Below are positions 1 to 7,380 of a stretch of 32,281 nt of DNA, piece after piece; the first letter of the stretch is position 1, and the number at the start of each line of letters is the position of its first letter. The notes below the pieces were generated by a model. The model made no database searches. It had not been told where the DNA came from and worked only from the letters and a program-made list of their open reading frames with translations. The DNA comes from Variovorax sp. YR752 (lineage in GTDB: Bacteria > Pseudomonadota > Gammaproteobacteria > Burkholderiales > Burkholderiaceae_C). The translations under genes were made by a program, and so were the position numbers. The stretch is taken from positions 1-32,281 of the forward strand of contig CAMATD010000036.1 in NCBI GenBank assembly GCA_945860785.1, written 5' to 3'.

Positions 1-1
1 G

Positions 2-142
2 CCCTCAGGTTGCGTGTTCCGCACGCGCTGTCCGCATGCCATCGAGGCGTGTGCGCAGACCGTGCCGCCGCTCGAAGAGATTTCCCCCGGACACTATCAC
101 GCCTGCATCCGCAAAGATCTGCTCTCAAATATCGCCGCATGA
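2..142 (+). CDS. Oligopeptide/dipeptide ABC transporter ATP-binding protein, C-terminal end (partial)
   Basis: Reading from base 2 gives 46 residues ending at a TGA at 140-142; the gene begins outside the window. The tail has the Cys-rich signature of the C-terminal oligo/dipeptide-transporter extension that follows the ABC domain: GCVFRTRCPHA, a second Cys in a CAQT stretch, and PGHYHAC. In DppD/DppF/OppD-type ATPases this region carries an iron-sulfur-like Cys motif. The protein would energise peptide import at the inner membrane. Its stop overlaps the next start as ATGA, so it is translationally coupled to the deaminase gene. Family assignment rests only on this tail; substrate (dipeptide, D-peptide or other) is not determined. 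Confidence 0.75.
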   Translation, partial: PSGCVFRTRCPHAIEACAQTVPPLEEISPGHYHACIRKDLLSNIAA

Positions 143-1452
143 CCATGACCATGACCGACACCGCCGCCAAAGACTTCAATGACCCGCTGCTGGGCAGCAA
201 TTTCAAGGGCTACCCGCGCACCCAGCCGCCGCGCCGGCGCAGCGAGGTGGGCTCTGCGGGATGGAATGTGCTGGCGGGCGACCTGCCGTTGCCGCTGGCG
301 ATGCTCAAGCGCGAGGCACTGGAACACAACCTCACGTGGATGCAGTCGCGTGTGCGCGAGTGGGGCATCGACCTTGCACCGCACGGCAAGACGACCATGT
401 CGCCGCAGCTCTTCCAGCGCCAGTTGAATGCGGGCGCGTGGGGTTTGACCTTCGCCACGGTCACGCAGCTCGCCGTCGGTGTGGCGGCGGGCGCGCGCCG
501 CACGCTCATCGCCAACCAAGTTGTGAGTGATGAAGATCTTGCCGGCATCCAGATGCTGCTGAGCGCGACGGTGGGCCTGCGCATCGTGTTCCTGGTCGAT
601 TCGCTCGCGCAGCTCGGCCTCATCGAAGACTGGGCCAAGCGCCATCCCGCGAGCGTGCCGTTCGAAGTGATGATCGAGATCGGCGTCGAAGGTGCGCGCA
701 CCGGTTGCCGCACGCATGAAGAGGCTGTGACGCTCGCCACGCGCCTGCGCGCCAGCGATGCCGTCAAGCTCGTCGGCATCGAGACCTACGAAGGGCAGGG
801 CGCCACCGGCGTCAGCGAGCCCGACACGGCCTACGCGAACACGCTGATGGACCGTGTCGAAGCCATCGCCCGCCACTGCGATACGCAGAAGCTCTTCGAG
901 ACCGCCGAGGTGCTGGTCTCGGCCGGTGGCTCGGCCATCTTCGATCTCGTGGCCGGACGCCTGAAGCCCGCGCTCGGTTCGCCGGTGCGCGGCCTGCTGC
1001 GCTCGGGCTGCTACGTCACGCACGACCATGGCTTCTACAAGCGCATGGTGAGCGCAGTCGACGAACGCCTGGGCTGTGACTGCGGCGAAGGCCTGCGTCC
1101 CGCCATGGAAGTCTGGGCCACGGTGCAATCGCGCCCCGAGCCCAGCCTCGCGATCCTCGCCGTGGGCAAGCGCGACATCTCCTTCGACCTCTCGATGCCC
1201 GTGCCCATCGCACGCGCAGCACGCGGCGCGCTCGAAGCGCAGGCCGTGCCCGCCGGCTGGAAGATCACCGCGCTCAACGACCAGCACGCCTACCTGCGCT
1301 GGGACGCGAGCGAAGAGGCGCAGGCCCCCGCTGTCGGCGACCGCGTCGGCCTCGGCATCTCGCACCCCTGCACCACCTTCGACAAATGGCACTGGATGCC
1401 CGTGGTCGAAAACGACTACCGCGTGAGCGACGCCGTCGCCATGCACTTCTGA
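139..1452 (+). CDS. PLP-dependent D-amino-acid deaminase / D-threonine aldolase-like (DSD1 family)
   Basis: This 437-aa protein is of the fold-III PLP type represented by D-threonine aldolase and eukaryotic-type D-serine dehydratase. The PLP lysine is K84 in an APHGKTTMSPQ motif. A GISHPCTTFDKW motif near the C-terminus supplies the His and Cys that bind zinc in this family. The expected reaction is deamination of a D-hydroxy-amino acid such as D-serine to a keto acid and ammonia in the cytoplasm; exact substrate is inference. The ATG at 139 is chosen over in-frame upstream codons because it overlaps the stop of the ABC ATPase as ATGA. The neighbours (peptide importer, RpiR regulator, N-acyl-D-amino-acid deacylase) point to D-amino-acid use. 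The start has three close ATG codons (139, 145, 151). Confidence 0.85.
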   Translation: MTMTMTDTAAKDFNDPLLGSNFKGYPRTQPPRRRSEVGSAGWNVLAGDLPLPLAMLKREALEHNLTWMQSRVREWGIDLAPHGKTTMSPQLFQRQLNAGAWGLTFATVTQLAVGVAAGARRTLIANQVVSDEDLAGIQMLLSATVGLRIVFLVDSLAQLGLIEDWAKRHPASVPFEVMIEIGVEGARTGCRTHEEAVTLATRLRASDAVKLVGIETYEGQGATGVSEPDTAYANTLMDRVEAIARHCDTQKLFETAEVLVSAGGSAIFDLVAGRLKPALGSPVRGLLRSGCYVTHDHGFYKRMVSAVDERLGCDCGEGLRPAMEVWATVQSRPEPSLAILAVGKRDISFDLSMPVPIARAARGALEAQAVPAGWKITALNDQHAYLRWDASEEAQAPAVGDRVGLGISHPCTTFDKWHWMPVVENDYRVSDAVAMHF

Positions 1453-1462
1453 CACCGCACCG

Positions 1463-2380
1463 ATGACTCCCTCCCTGCTTCAGAAAATCGCCGAGCTGCG
1501 CAGCAGCGCCCCGGCCACGCGGCGCGCGATTCTCGACCTGATCCTCGAAGACCCCGACCGCGCGCTCGAAGAAAGCTTCGAGCAGCTGGCCGAGCGTTCG
1601 CGCAGCTCGGTGCCGACCATCATGCGCACCTGCCGCGACCTCGGCTTTGCGGGTCTGCGCGAATTCAAGCTCGCGCTCGCGCAGGAGCTGGCGCTCGGCG
1701 GCTCGCCGCTGCACCGCCGCGTCAACATCGAGGACGCGGCCGACGAAGTGGTCAGCAAGATCGCGCGCAGCGCCGCGGCTTCGGTCTCGGGCGTGCGCGG
1801 CCAGCTCGACATGCAGGTGCTCGACGGCGCCGTGGCCGCCATTGCGGCTGCACCGCATGTGGATTTGTACGGCGCGGGCGCGACCTCGTGGTTCATGGCC
1901 AACGACCTGCAGGCGCGGCTTTTCCGCCTCGGTCTCTCGGCCAACGCCTGGGCCGACTACCACCTGCAGCAGGTGGCCGGCGCGGCGCAGCGTCCGGGCG
2001 GCGTGGTCATCGCCATCTCGCATGTCGGCGGCATGCCCTCGCTGCTCGACGCGGTGGACATCGCGCGCGGGCAGGGCGCCAAGGTGGTTGCGCTCACGCG
2101 GCCCGGCACCGCGCTCGCGGCCAAGGCCGACTTTCTGCTGGGGCTCTCGGTGCCCGACGATGCGGTGATGCACGTGGGCATCGACGCCTACCTCACGCAC
2201 CTCACCGCCATCGAAATCCTCACGGTGCTGGTCGCGCAACGCCGCGGCGAGCCCGCGGTGCAGCGCCTGCAGCGCGCCCGCGAAGCCTTCCAGCGCCACG
2301 GCATCGACGCCACCACGCATCCGCTGCAAAGCTGGGACGGCGGCGGCATCAATGACGAAAAAGGAGGACGCGCATCGTGA
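1463..2380 (+). CDS. MurR/RpiR family transcriptional regulator
   Basis: This 305-aa cytoplasmic regulator has an N-terminal RpiR-type helix-turn-helix (about residues 1-75; SFEQLAERSRSSVPTIMRTC is the core) and a C-terminal SIS sugar-isomerase-like domain (about 125-265; GAGATSWFM and AISHVGGM lie at the ligand pocket). Family members bind phosphosugars or amino-sugar/amino-acid related ligands and control nearby catabolic genes. It starts 10 bp after the deaminase stop. It ends in a GTGA overlap with the deacylase start, so it is an internal member of the operon and probably its local regulator. The ligand cannot be read from sequence. Confidence 0.88.
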   Translation: MTPSLLQKIAELRSSAPATRRAILDLILEDPDRALEESFEQLAERSRSSVPTIMRTCRDLGFAGLREFKLALAQELALGGSPLHRRVNIEDAADEVVSKIARSAAASVSGVRGQLDMQVLDGAVAAIAAAPHVDLYGAGATSWFMANDLQARLFRLGLSANAWADYHLQQVAGAAQRPGGVVIAISHVGGMPSLLDAVDIARGQGAKVVALTRPGTALAAKADFLLGLSVPDDAVMHVGIDAYLTHLTAIEILTVLVAQRRGEPAVQRLQRAREAFQRHGIDATTHPLQSWDGGGINDEKGGRAS

Positions 2381-3835
2381 GCGACGTCAAAGCCGTATTG
2401 CTCGAAGCCGGCCTCGTGGTCGACGGCTCGGGCGGACCCTCATGGCCCGGCGACGTGCTGCTGCAGGGCGACCGCATCCTCGCGCTCGGCGAAGGCCTGC
2501 GCGGGCGGCTGCCCGAAGGGCTCGTGCTCGCCGACCTCGACATCGTCGATTGCCGCACCAAGGTGATCGCCCCCGGCTTCATCGACGCGCACACGCACGA
2601 CGATGCCATCGTGCTGCGCGACCCACTGTGCCTGCCCAAGGTGTCGCAAGGCATCACCACCGTGGTGACGGGCAACTGCGGCATCTCGCTCGCGCCGTAC
2701 CGCACGCCGCAATCGAAGCCGCCGCTTACGCTGCTGGGCGCGGATTCGTTCAAGCACGCCACCATGGCCGAGTACCGCGCGGCCGTCGATGCGACGCAGC
2801 CTGCGCTCAACGTGGCTGCGCTGGTCGGTCACACCACGCTGCGCTTCGCGACGATGGAAGCGCTCGACCGGCCGGCGAGCGGCGATGAGTTGGCGCGCAT
2901 GGAGGCGCTGCTCGACAGCTGCATGGCCGATGGCGCGCACGGCATGTCCTCGGGTCTGTTCTACGAAGAGGCGCTTTGCAGCGCCGGCCGAGGAAGTGAC
3001 CGCGCTCGCCCGCGTCGTGGCGCGGCACGGCGGCGTGTACGCCACGCACCTGCGCAGCGAGATGCAGCAGATCATCGAAGCGCTGCACGAAGCCGGCGAC
3101 TCGGCCTTCAACGCCGGCGTGCCATTGGTCATCTCTCACCACAAGTGCGCAGGCCCCGCGAACTGGGGCCGCACGAAAGAAACGCTGCCGTTGATCGAAG
3201 CGCTTACACTGCGCCAGCAGATCGCGATGGACGTGTACCCCTACGTCGCCGGCTCCACGGTGCTGCGCGAAGATCTGGTCGACGGCGTCATCGACGTGCT
3301 GCTGACCTGGTCCGAGCCGCATCCCGAGATGACCGGCCGCCTGATCTCAGACATCGCGCGCGAGTGGGGCACCACCGAGCAGGAGGCGTGCCTGCGGCTG
3401 AAGCCCGGCGGCGCCTGCTATTTCCAGATGCAGGAGGAAGACGTGGAGCGCGTCATCGCGCACCCGCTCACCATGATCGGCAGCGACGGCCTGCCGCACG
3501 ACCGCCATCCGCACCCGCGCCTGTGGGGCGCGTTCCCGCGCTACTGGCGCCAGCGCCGCCTGTTCACGCTGGAACAGGCTGTGCACAAGATGACCGGCAT
3601 GACCGCGCGCAACCTGCGCATCGCCGACCGCGGGTTATTGCGCGTCGGCGCGATAGCCGACGTGGTGGTGTTCGACCCCGAGACCATCGCCGACACCGCC
3701 ACCTACGACAAGCCGCACGGCGTGAGCCTGGGCGTGGAGCGGGTGTTCGTGAACGGCGTGCTGGCGTATCGCGGCGGCGAGGGCGAAGCGAAGGTGCTCC
3801 CGCGCGCGGGCCGGATGCTCACGCGCGGGAGCTGA
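2377..3835 (+). pseudogene. N-acyl-D-amino-acid deacylase (D-aminoacylase), one frameshift
   Basis: This amidohydrolase removes the acyl group from N-acyl-D-amino acids, feeding free D-amino acids to the deaminase upstream. The GTG start at 2377 overlaps the RpiR stop. The first frame (to about 2973) carries the metal-site motif DAHTHDD (H72, H74) and TGNCG (C101, the bridging cysteine of D-aminoacylases). The next frame carries YATHLRSE, SHHK and GSDG, which hold the remaining His/Asp ligands, and runs to TGA at 3835. The break is an extra base near 2974, in gcgctttgca: dropping one C joins EEA to FAAPAEEV. The repaired protein is about 485 aa, normal for the family. All catalytic residues are intact, so a sequencing error or a very recent mutation is more likely than old decay. 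It converges with the lactonase gene, leaving 6 bp. Confidence 0.85.
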
Positions 3836-3841
3836 CAGGCA

Positions 3842-5107
3842 CTAGGCAAACACCAGGCACGCCGGCGTCGGCAGCTGGGCCACCTGCACCGGCTGGTCCA
3901 GCTTGCCGCTCGCGGGGTCGATGCGCAGGCGCAAGACGGTGTCGCCTTTCTGGCTGAGCGCGTAGAGATGGCTGCCACCGGGCGCCATCGCCAACGCGCG
4001 CGGAAAGCGCAGGCCTTCGCTCCAGTGCTGCAGCGGTGTCAGCGTGCCACTGCTCGCATCGATGCGGAACGCGGCGATGCTGTCCGCCATCGGATGGTCC
4101 GACTTCAACCGGCGATTGGTCGCGTAGAGAAATGGCCCCGAGGGATGCATCACCAGCGCCGCCGAGCTCTTCTGGCCGCTGAAGCCTTCGGGCACGGTGG
4201 AGACGCGCTGGCGTTGTTCCCCGACCTTGCCGCTCGCCGCGTCGTAGCCAAAGGAGGCGACCGTGGCGTCGAGTTCGTTCACCAGGTACACGAAGCGTTG
4301 CGACGGATGCAGCGCCAAGTGGCGCGGGCCGCTGCCGGGCGACACGGATGTGCGGCCTTGCAAAGCCAGCTTGCCGTCGGCGATCGTGAAGACATTGATG
4401 CGGTCGGTTCCGAGGTCGGTGGCGAGCAGGCGCTGGCCCGAAGCATCGAACAGCACCATGTGGGGGTGCGGCGATTCCTGGCGCTCCGCATCGGGGCCGG
4501 AGCCGGTTTCCTTCTCGATGCCCGAGACCTTGCCGAGCTTGCCGTCCGCGCCAATGGGCAGCACGTTGTACGCGTCGCCACCGTACAACGCCACCGCCAG
4601 TGCGCGGCCATCGGGCGACACGGCCAGGTGCGCCGGGATCACGCCCGACAGCGAGAGCGGCTGGCGGTTGAGCAGCGTCAGGCGGCCGTCCTGCGCATCG
4701 ATGGCATAGGCCTCTGCTGTTCCGGTGGGCAGGCCCTGGTAGGTGTCGATCTCGTTGATCGCGTACAGGAAGCGCTGGCTGGGATGCACCGCGAGGAACG
4801 AGGGGTTCGCGCTGGTGACCGATTGCACCTGCGTCCAGCCGCCGTCCTTGATGGCGAGCACATAGATGCCCTTCGACGCAGGCCCCCCAGCCGTGCCGCC
4901 TGGCGCGTCGCTGGTGTAAGTGCCGACGTAGGCAAAGCGTGGCACGGGTGCGTTGCTGGCGGCTGTGTTCGTCGCGGTCGCACCGGCGCCAGGGGTCTGC
5001 GCTCCGGCAGGGATCAACGGCGTCAACGCGCCGAGTGCGGAAGCGCCGCCGATCCACTGCATGACGGCGCGGCGTTTTTGACCGGGGTGACTGGGGCTGT
5101 GTGTCAT
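3842..5107 (-). CDS. Lactonase family protein, 6-phosphogluconolactonase-like 7-bladed beta-propeller, exported
   Basis: This 421-aa protein resembles YbhE/Pgl-type lactonases: FAYVGTYTSD at the mature N-terminus, GIYVLAIKDG, repeated blades with HPSQRFLYAINE and HPSGPFLYATNR, and PRALAMAPGGSHLYAL near the end. The first 36 residues form an export signal with KRRAVMQWIGG and a hydrophobic stretch ending in AGA, so it may go through Tat or Sec to the periplasm. The ATG at 5107 is chosen for its GAGAGG ribosome-binding site and the signal peptide directly after it; longer in-frame readings lack such signals. The likely role is hydrolysis of a sugar lactone. The neighbouring gene on the same strand encodes a sugar-oxidase-like flavoprotein, which would make such lactones. 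The substrate is not known. Confidence 0.83.
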   Translation of the reverse strand: MTHSPSHPGQKRRAVMQWIGGASALGALTPLIPAGAQTPGAGATATNTAASNAPVPRFAYVGTYTSDAPGGTAGGPASKGIYVLAIKDGGWTQVQSVTSANPSFLAVHPSQRFLYAINEIDTYQGLPTGTAEAYAIDAQDGRLTLLNRQPLSLSGVIPAHLAVSPDGRALAVALYGGDAYNVLPIGADGKLGKVSGIEKETGSGPDAERQESPHPHMVLFDASGQRLLATDLGTDRINVFTIADGKLALQGRTSVSPGSGPRHLALHPSQRFVYLVNELDATVASFGYDAASGKVGEQRQRVSTVPEGFSGQKSSAALVMHPSGPFLYATNRRLKSDHPMADSIAAFRIDASSGTLTPLQHWSEGLRFPRALAMAPGGSHLYALSQKGDTVLRLRIDPASGKLDQPVQVAQLPTPACLVFA

Positions 5108-5148
5108 GGGATTCCTCTCGTTAATGAGGGTGCTTGTGTTTGGGGTGC

Positions 5149-5241
5149 GTGCACAGGACACCGGGTGGCTCCCCTCCGCGAATGTCCCCCGCTTCGCTCC
5201 TCCTTTATTTCGTTGCGGGGAGCACCCGGTGCCCTGTGCAC
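5149..5241. repeat. Intergenic hairpin repeat (REP/MITE-like)
   Basis: The left arm at 5149-5174 (gtgcacaggacaccggg then tggctcccc) pairs with the right arm at 5217-5241 (ggggagcacccggtgcc then ctgtgcac) with about two imperfections. They enclose a 42-bp centre containing cttcgctcctcctttatt. It fills most of the gap between the oxidase stop and the lactonase start and has no coding potential. Long imperfect hairpins of this kind are typical of dispersed intergenic repeats; I see only this copy here, so family membership is inferred. It could also act as an RNA hairpin between the oxidase and lactonase cistrons. Confidence 0.6.
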
Positions 5242-5353
5242 AGTGGACGCTGCCGTGGTGCTGGCCGATCAACCACGGCTCTGAACGATCACACCGTCGG
5301 CGTGAGCGCGCCCTGAACAACGCACAACTTGAACTGAAGAGCCGGACTCCATT

Positions 5354-6886
5354 TCAGGGCCGCACCGACATCGCGTGATGAAAGATGTTGTTCGGGTCGT
5401 AGCGCCGCTTCACTTTCTGCAAGAAGCCATAGAGCCCTTGATCCCCGTAGTAGAGCTGCGACCAGAACGGGTACGCCAGCATGTCGTTGTCCGGATAGTT
5501 GATGTAGCAGCCCTCGTAGCGCTCGCTGGGATAGGGCGTTCCGGCATAGCGCTCGGGAACATCGGGCGTGCCGTACACATCGCGGTAGAAGTCGCTGATC
5601 CAGCGCAAGTGACCGGCATCGTCCTTGGCGCTGCGCCAGTAGGTCTGGTATTGCAGCTTCATGATCGACGCGCGTTGCGGCACCGCCGTGTCGTTGATGC
5701 GCTCGGGCTTGTTGATGGCGCCGCCATAGGAGTCCACCTGCACCAGCGACTGGCTCAGATCGACGCCTGGAATGACGCGCGTCAGGTGCGTGTAGATGCG
5801 CTGCGCTTCGCGGGCGCTGAAGTTCTGCTTCATGTAGCTCGACTTGTATTTGCCGCGCTGGGTGTCGCCCGATCCGTTGAGGTACTGCGTGGCCGTGAGC
5901 CAGTCGTAGCGCGTCACGGTGTGCGGCTTGGAACACAGCAGTTGCCCCGCATCGCGTTGCGGCGCCGGGCCCACGCCCGGTGCACAGCCCTTGAGGGGCA
6001 CCGGTGCGCAGGCACGGAAGCGATCGAGAAAATCGTTGAGCACCGTCAGGTCGTTGCAGGTGCCGTCGGGGTTGCAGAACTGCGTCAGCATCACGATCTG
6101 GCCCGACGAGCGGTGCGTGAGCTTGAGCAGTGAGAACCTGCCCCAGGTGTCGGGTGACTTGCCGCGTGTCTCCCAATATTCACCGTACGTGGAGAGCAGG
6201 GCGGCGAAGCGTTCGGGCGTCATGCTGGCCCAGTCGAACGCGACCACCGCGAGCGCCACCTCGCGCGGTGCTGTCGGCAGGGTGTCGAACACGTAGTTGG
6301 TGATCGCGCCGAAGTTGCCGCCGCCCGCGCCGCGACAGGCGCGAAACAGCTCGGGCTCGTGGGTCGCATCCACGGTGCGCGGCACCACCTTGCCGTGCGT
6401 GTCCACCGTCAGGATGTCCACCGCGGAGAGCCAATCGACCGTCAACCCCTGCAGGCGCGACAAGAGGCCGTAGCCGCCGCTGCAGATGTGTCCGCCCGCG
6501 CCGACCGAGTAGCACGAGCCGCCGGGCAGGGTGACGTTGCTGCGCTTGTACAGATCGAGGTATTCGTTCCAGTTCTGCGTGCCGGGGCCGATGCGATAGC
6601 GCCCGTCGTTCTTGCCGCCGGCACCCGCCTGGGTGAGCAGGCTCAGGTCGAGGATCGCGCCTTCGGGATTGTTGGCAACAAAGTCTTCATAGCAATGTCC
6701 ACCGCTGCGCAACGTGGGCCGAAGGCCTGCGTCGACGATGCGCTGCAAGGCGGTGGCTGCGTCGCCGGCGTTCTCCGCCAGTTCGATGCGCGAAGCCGCA
6801 TCCGATTCCGTTGCAGGCCATCGCAGATTGAAGCCCTTTTTCAAGGTGTTGTAGCGAGCATCTTGGCGTGTCACGGTGATGGTCAT
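5354..6886 (-). CDS. FAD-binding oxidoreductase with BBE domain (bicovalent flavoprotein oxidase)
   Basis: This 510-aa protein has a PCMH-type FAD domain (about residues 30-215) and a C-terminal berberine-bridge-enzyme segment ([18 protein letters not shown] near the end). H64 in [11 protein letters not shown] and C125 in [13 protein letters not shown] occupy the positions that bind FAD through both 8-alpha-histidyl and 6-cysteinyl bonds in this family. Such enzymes oxidise carbohydrates to lactones or other alcohols using oxygen, giving hydrogen peroxide. No signal peptide is seen. The ATG at 6886 is preferred to the GTG at 6895 because an AGAAAG lies upstream at suitable spacing. It is followed after 246 bp by the lactonase on the same strand, suggesting an oxidase-lactonase pair; substrate is unknown. 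Confidence 0.85.
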   Translation of the reverse strand: MTITVTRQDARYNTLKKGFNLRWPATESDAASRIELAENAGDAATALQRIVDAGLRPTLRSGGHCYEDFVANNPEGAILDLSLLTQAGAGGKNDGRYRIGPGTQNWNEYLDLYKRSNVTLPGGSCYSVGAGGHICSGGYGLLSRLQGLTVDWLSAVDILTVDTHGKVVPRTVDATHEPELFRACRGAGGGNFGAITNYVFDTLPTAPREVALAVVAFDWASMTPERFAALLSTYGEYWETRGKSPDTWGRFSLLKLTHRSSGQIVMLTQFCNPDGTCNDLTVLNDFLDRFRACAPVPLKGCAPGVGPAPQRDAGQLLCSKPHTVTRYDWLTATQYLNGSGDTQRGKYKSSYMKQNFSAREAQRIYTHLTRVIPGVDLSQSLVQVDSYGGAINKPERINDTAVPQRASIMKLQYQTYWRSAKDDAGHLRWISDFYRDVYGTPDVPERYAGTPYPSERYEGCYINYPDNDMLAYPFWSQLYYGDQGLYGFLQKVKRRYDPNNIFHHAMSVRP

Positions 6887-7013
6887 GTGCAGCACTTTCT
6901 GATGGATGTCTTGCGACGATGGAAGTCGGAGAGGGAGAAAGCCTGCATGGCTTCCGGTGAACTTGAAAATGAAATATTTTTTCTGAATCTCCTTGAATCG
7001 AAGTGGAAATCAC

Positions 7014-7032
7014 GCAATATCGACAATATTGC
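7014..7032. promoter_or_regulatory. Palindrome in AT-rich promoter region (candidate operator)
   Basis: GCAATAT-CGACA-ATATTGC is a perfect 7-bp inverted repeat around a 5-bp centre, about 130 bp upstream of the oxidase start, in the most AT-rich stretch nearby. The form suits a dimeric regulator such as a LysR, TetR or GntR protein, but none is encoded next to it. Function is inferred. Confidence 0.35.
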
Positions 7033-7090
7033 CGTTATTTTTGGAATTGTTGAAATATATTTTCATGGATTGGCAAAGGATCGGCGGCCT

Positions 7091-7168
7091 CCCAAGTTGA
7101 CCGGTATGGCCGCGCAACTTGCGCATCGCTGACCGCTGCCTGCTGCGCGTCGGCACCATGGCCGATGC
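7091..7168 (+). pseudogene. Relic of a D-aminoacylase gene (C-terminal fragment)
   Basis: This stretch aligns with 3585-3664 in the deacylase gene: aagttgaccggtatggccg matches aagatgaccggcatgaccg, and the following bases match the codons for NLRIADR and LLRVG. Identity by eye is near 80 percent, with a 2-bp deletion in the GCGCGC run that breaks the frame. There is no surrounding deacylase sequence. It is probably the last remnant of a second deacylase copy, on the same strand as the hydrolase gene. Confidence 0.6.
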
Positions 7169-7380
7169 CCCGATGAGCCCGCGCTTGCAAATCGCTAACA
7201 CAAATGGATGCAACAATGTTGCGTCTATGCGAGGGAGAGGTGCATGACCCGACGGGCCGGCTGTCACGCCGCAGCCTGTGGTGGCGCACGCGTTCCCGGA
7301 CATTCAGACGACAGTCAAGGGGCGCTGTTCGTTATGCGACCAGCACGCCCTCATCGTGCATTGAGTCAGGGAGAGAGGAT

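Larger units (their letters stand above)
6887..7380. other. Intergenic region between divergent oxidase and hydrolase genes
   Basis: About 490 bp without an intact gene. 6960-7080 is unusually AT-rich for this window and should hold the oxidase promoter and a palindrome at 7014-7032. 7091-7168 is a gene scrap related to the deacylase. 7169-7380 has a short palindrome GCAACAATGTTGC at 7210-7222 and the leader of the hydrolase gene, ending in an AGGGAGAG ribosome-binding site. Short open frames here have no family look. Confidence 0.6.

Noticed and set aside
97-1455. Long - strand open frame of about 450 codons opposite the deaminase gene
   Set aside because: Its translation is Arg/His/Gly-rich without family motifs; the + strand frame has clear PLP-enzyme motifs. 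Such antisense frames are usual in GC-rich genomes.
2980-3957. Continuation of the deacylase in its first frame beyond 2980
   Set aside because: The residues become Arg-rich low-complexity, while the next frame carries all remaining deacylase motifs.
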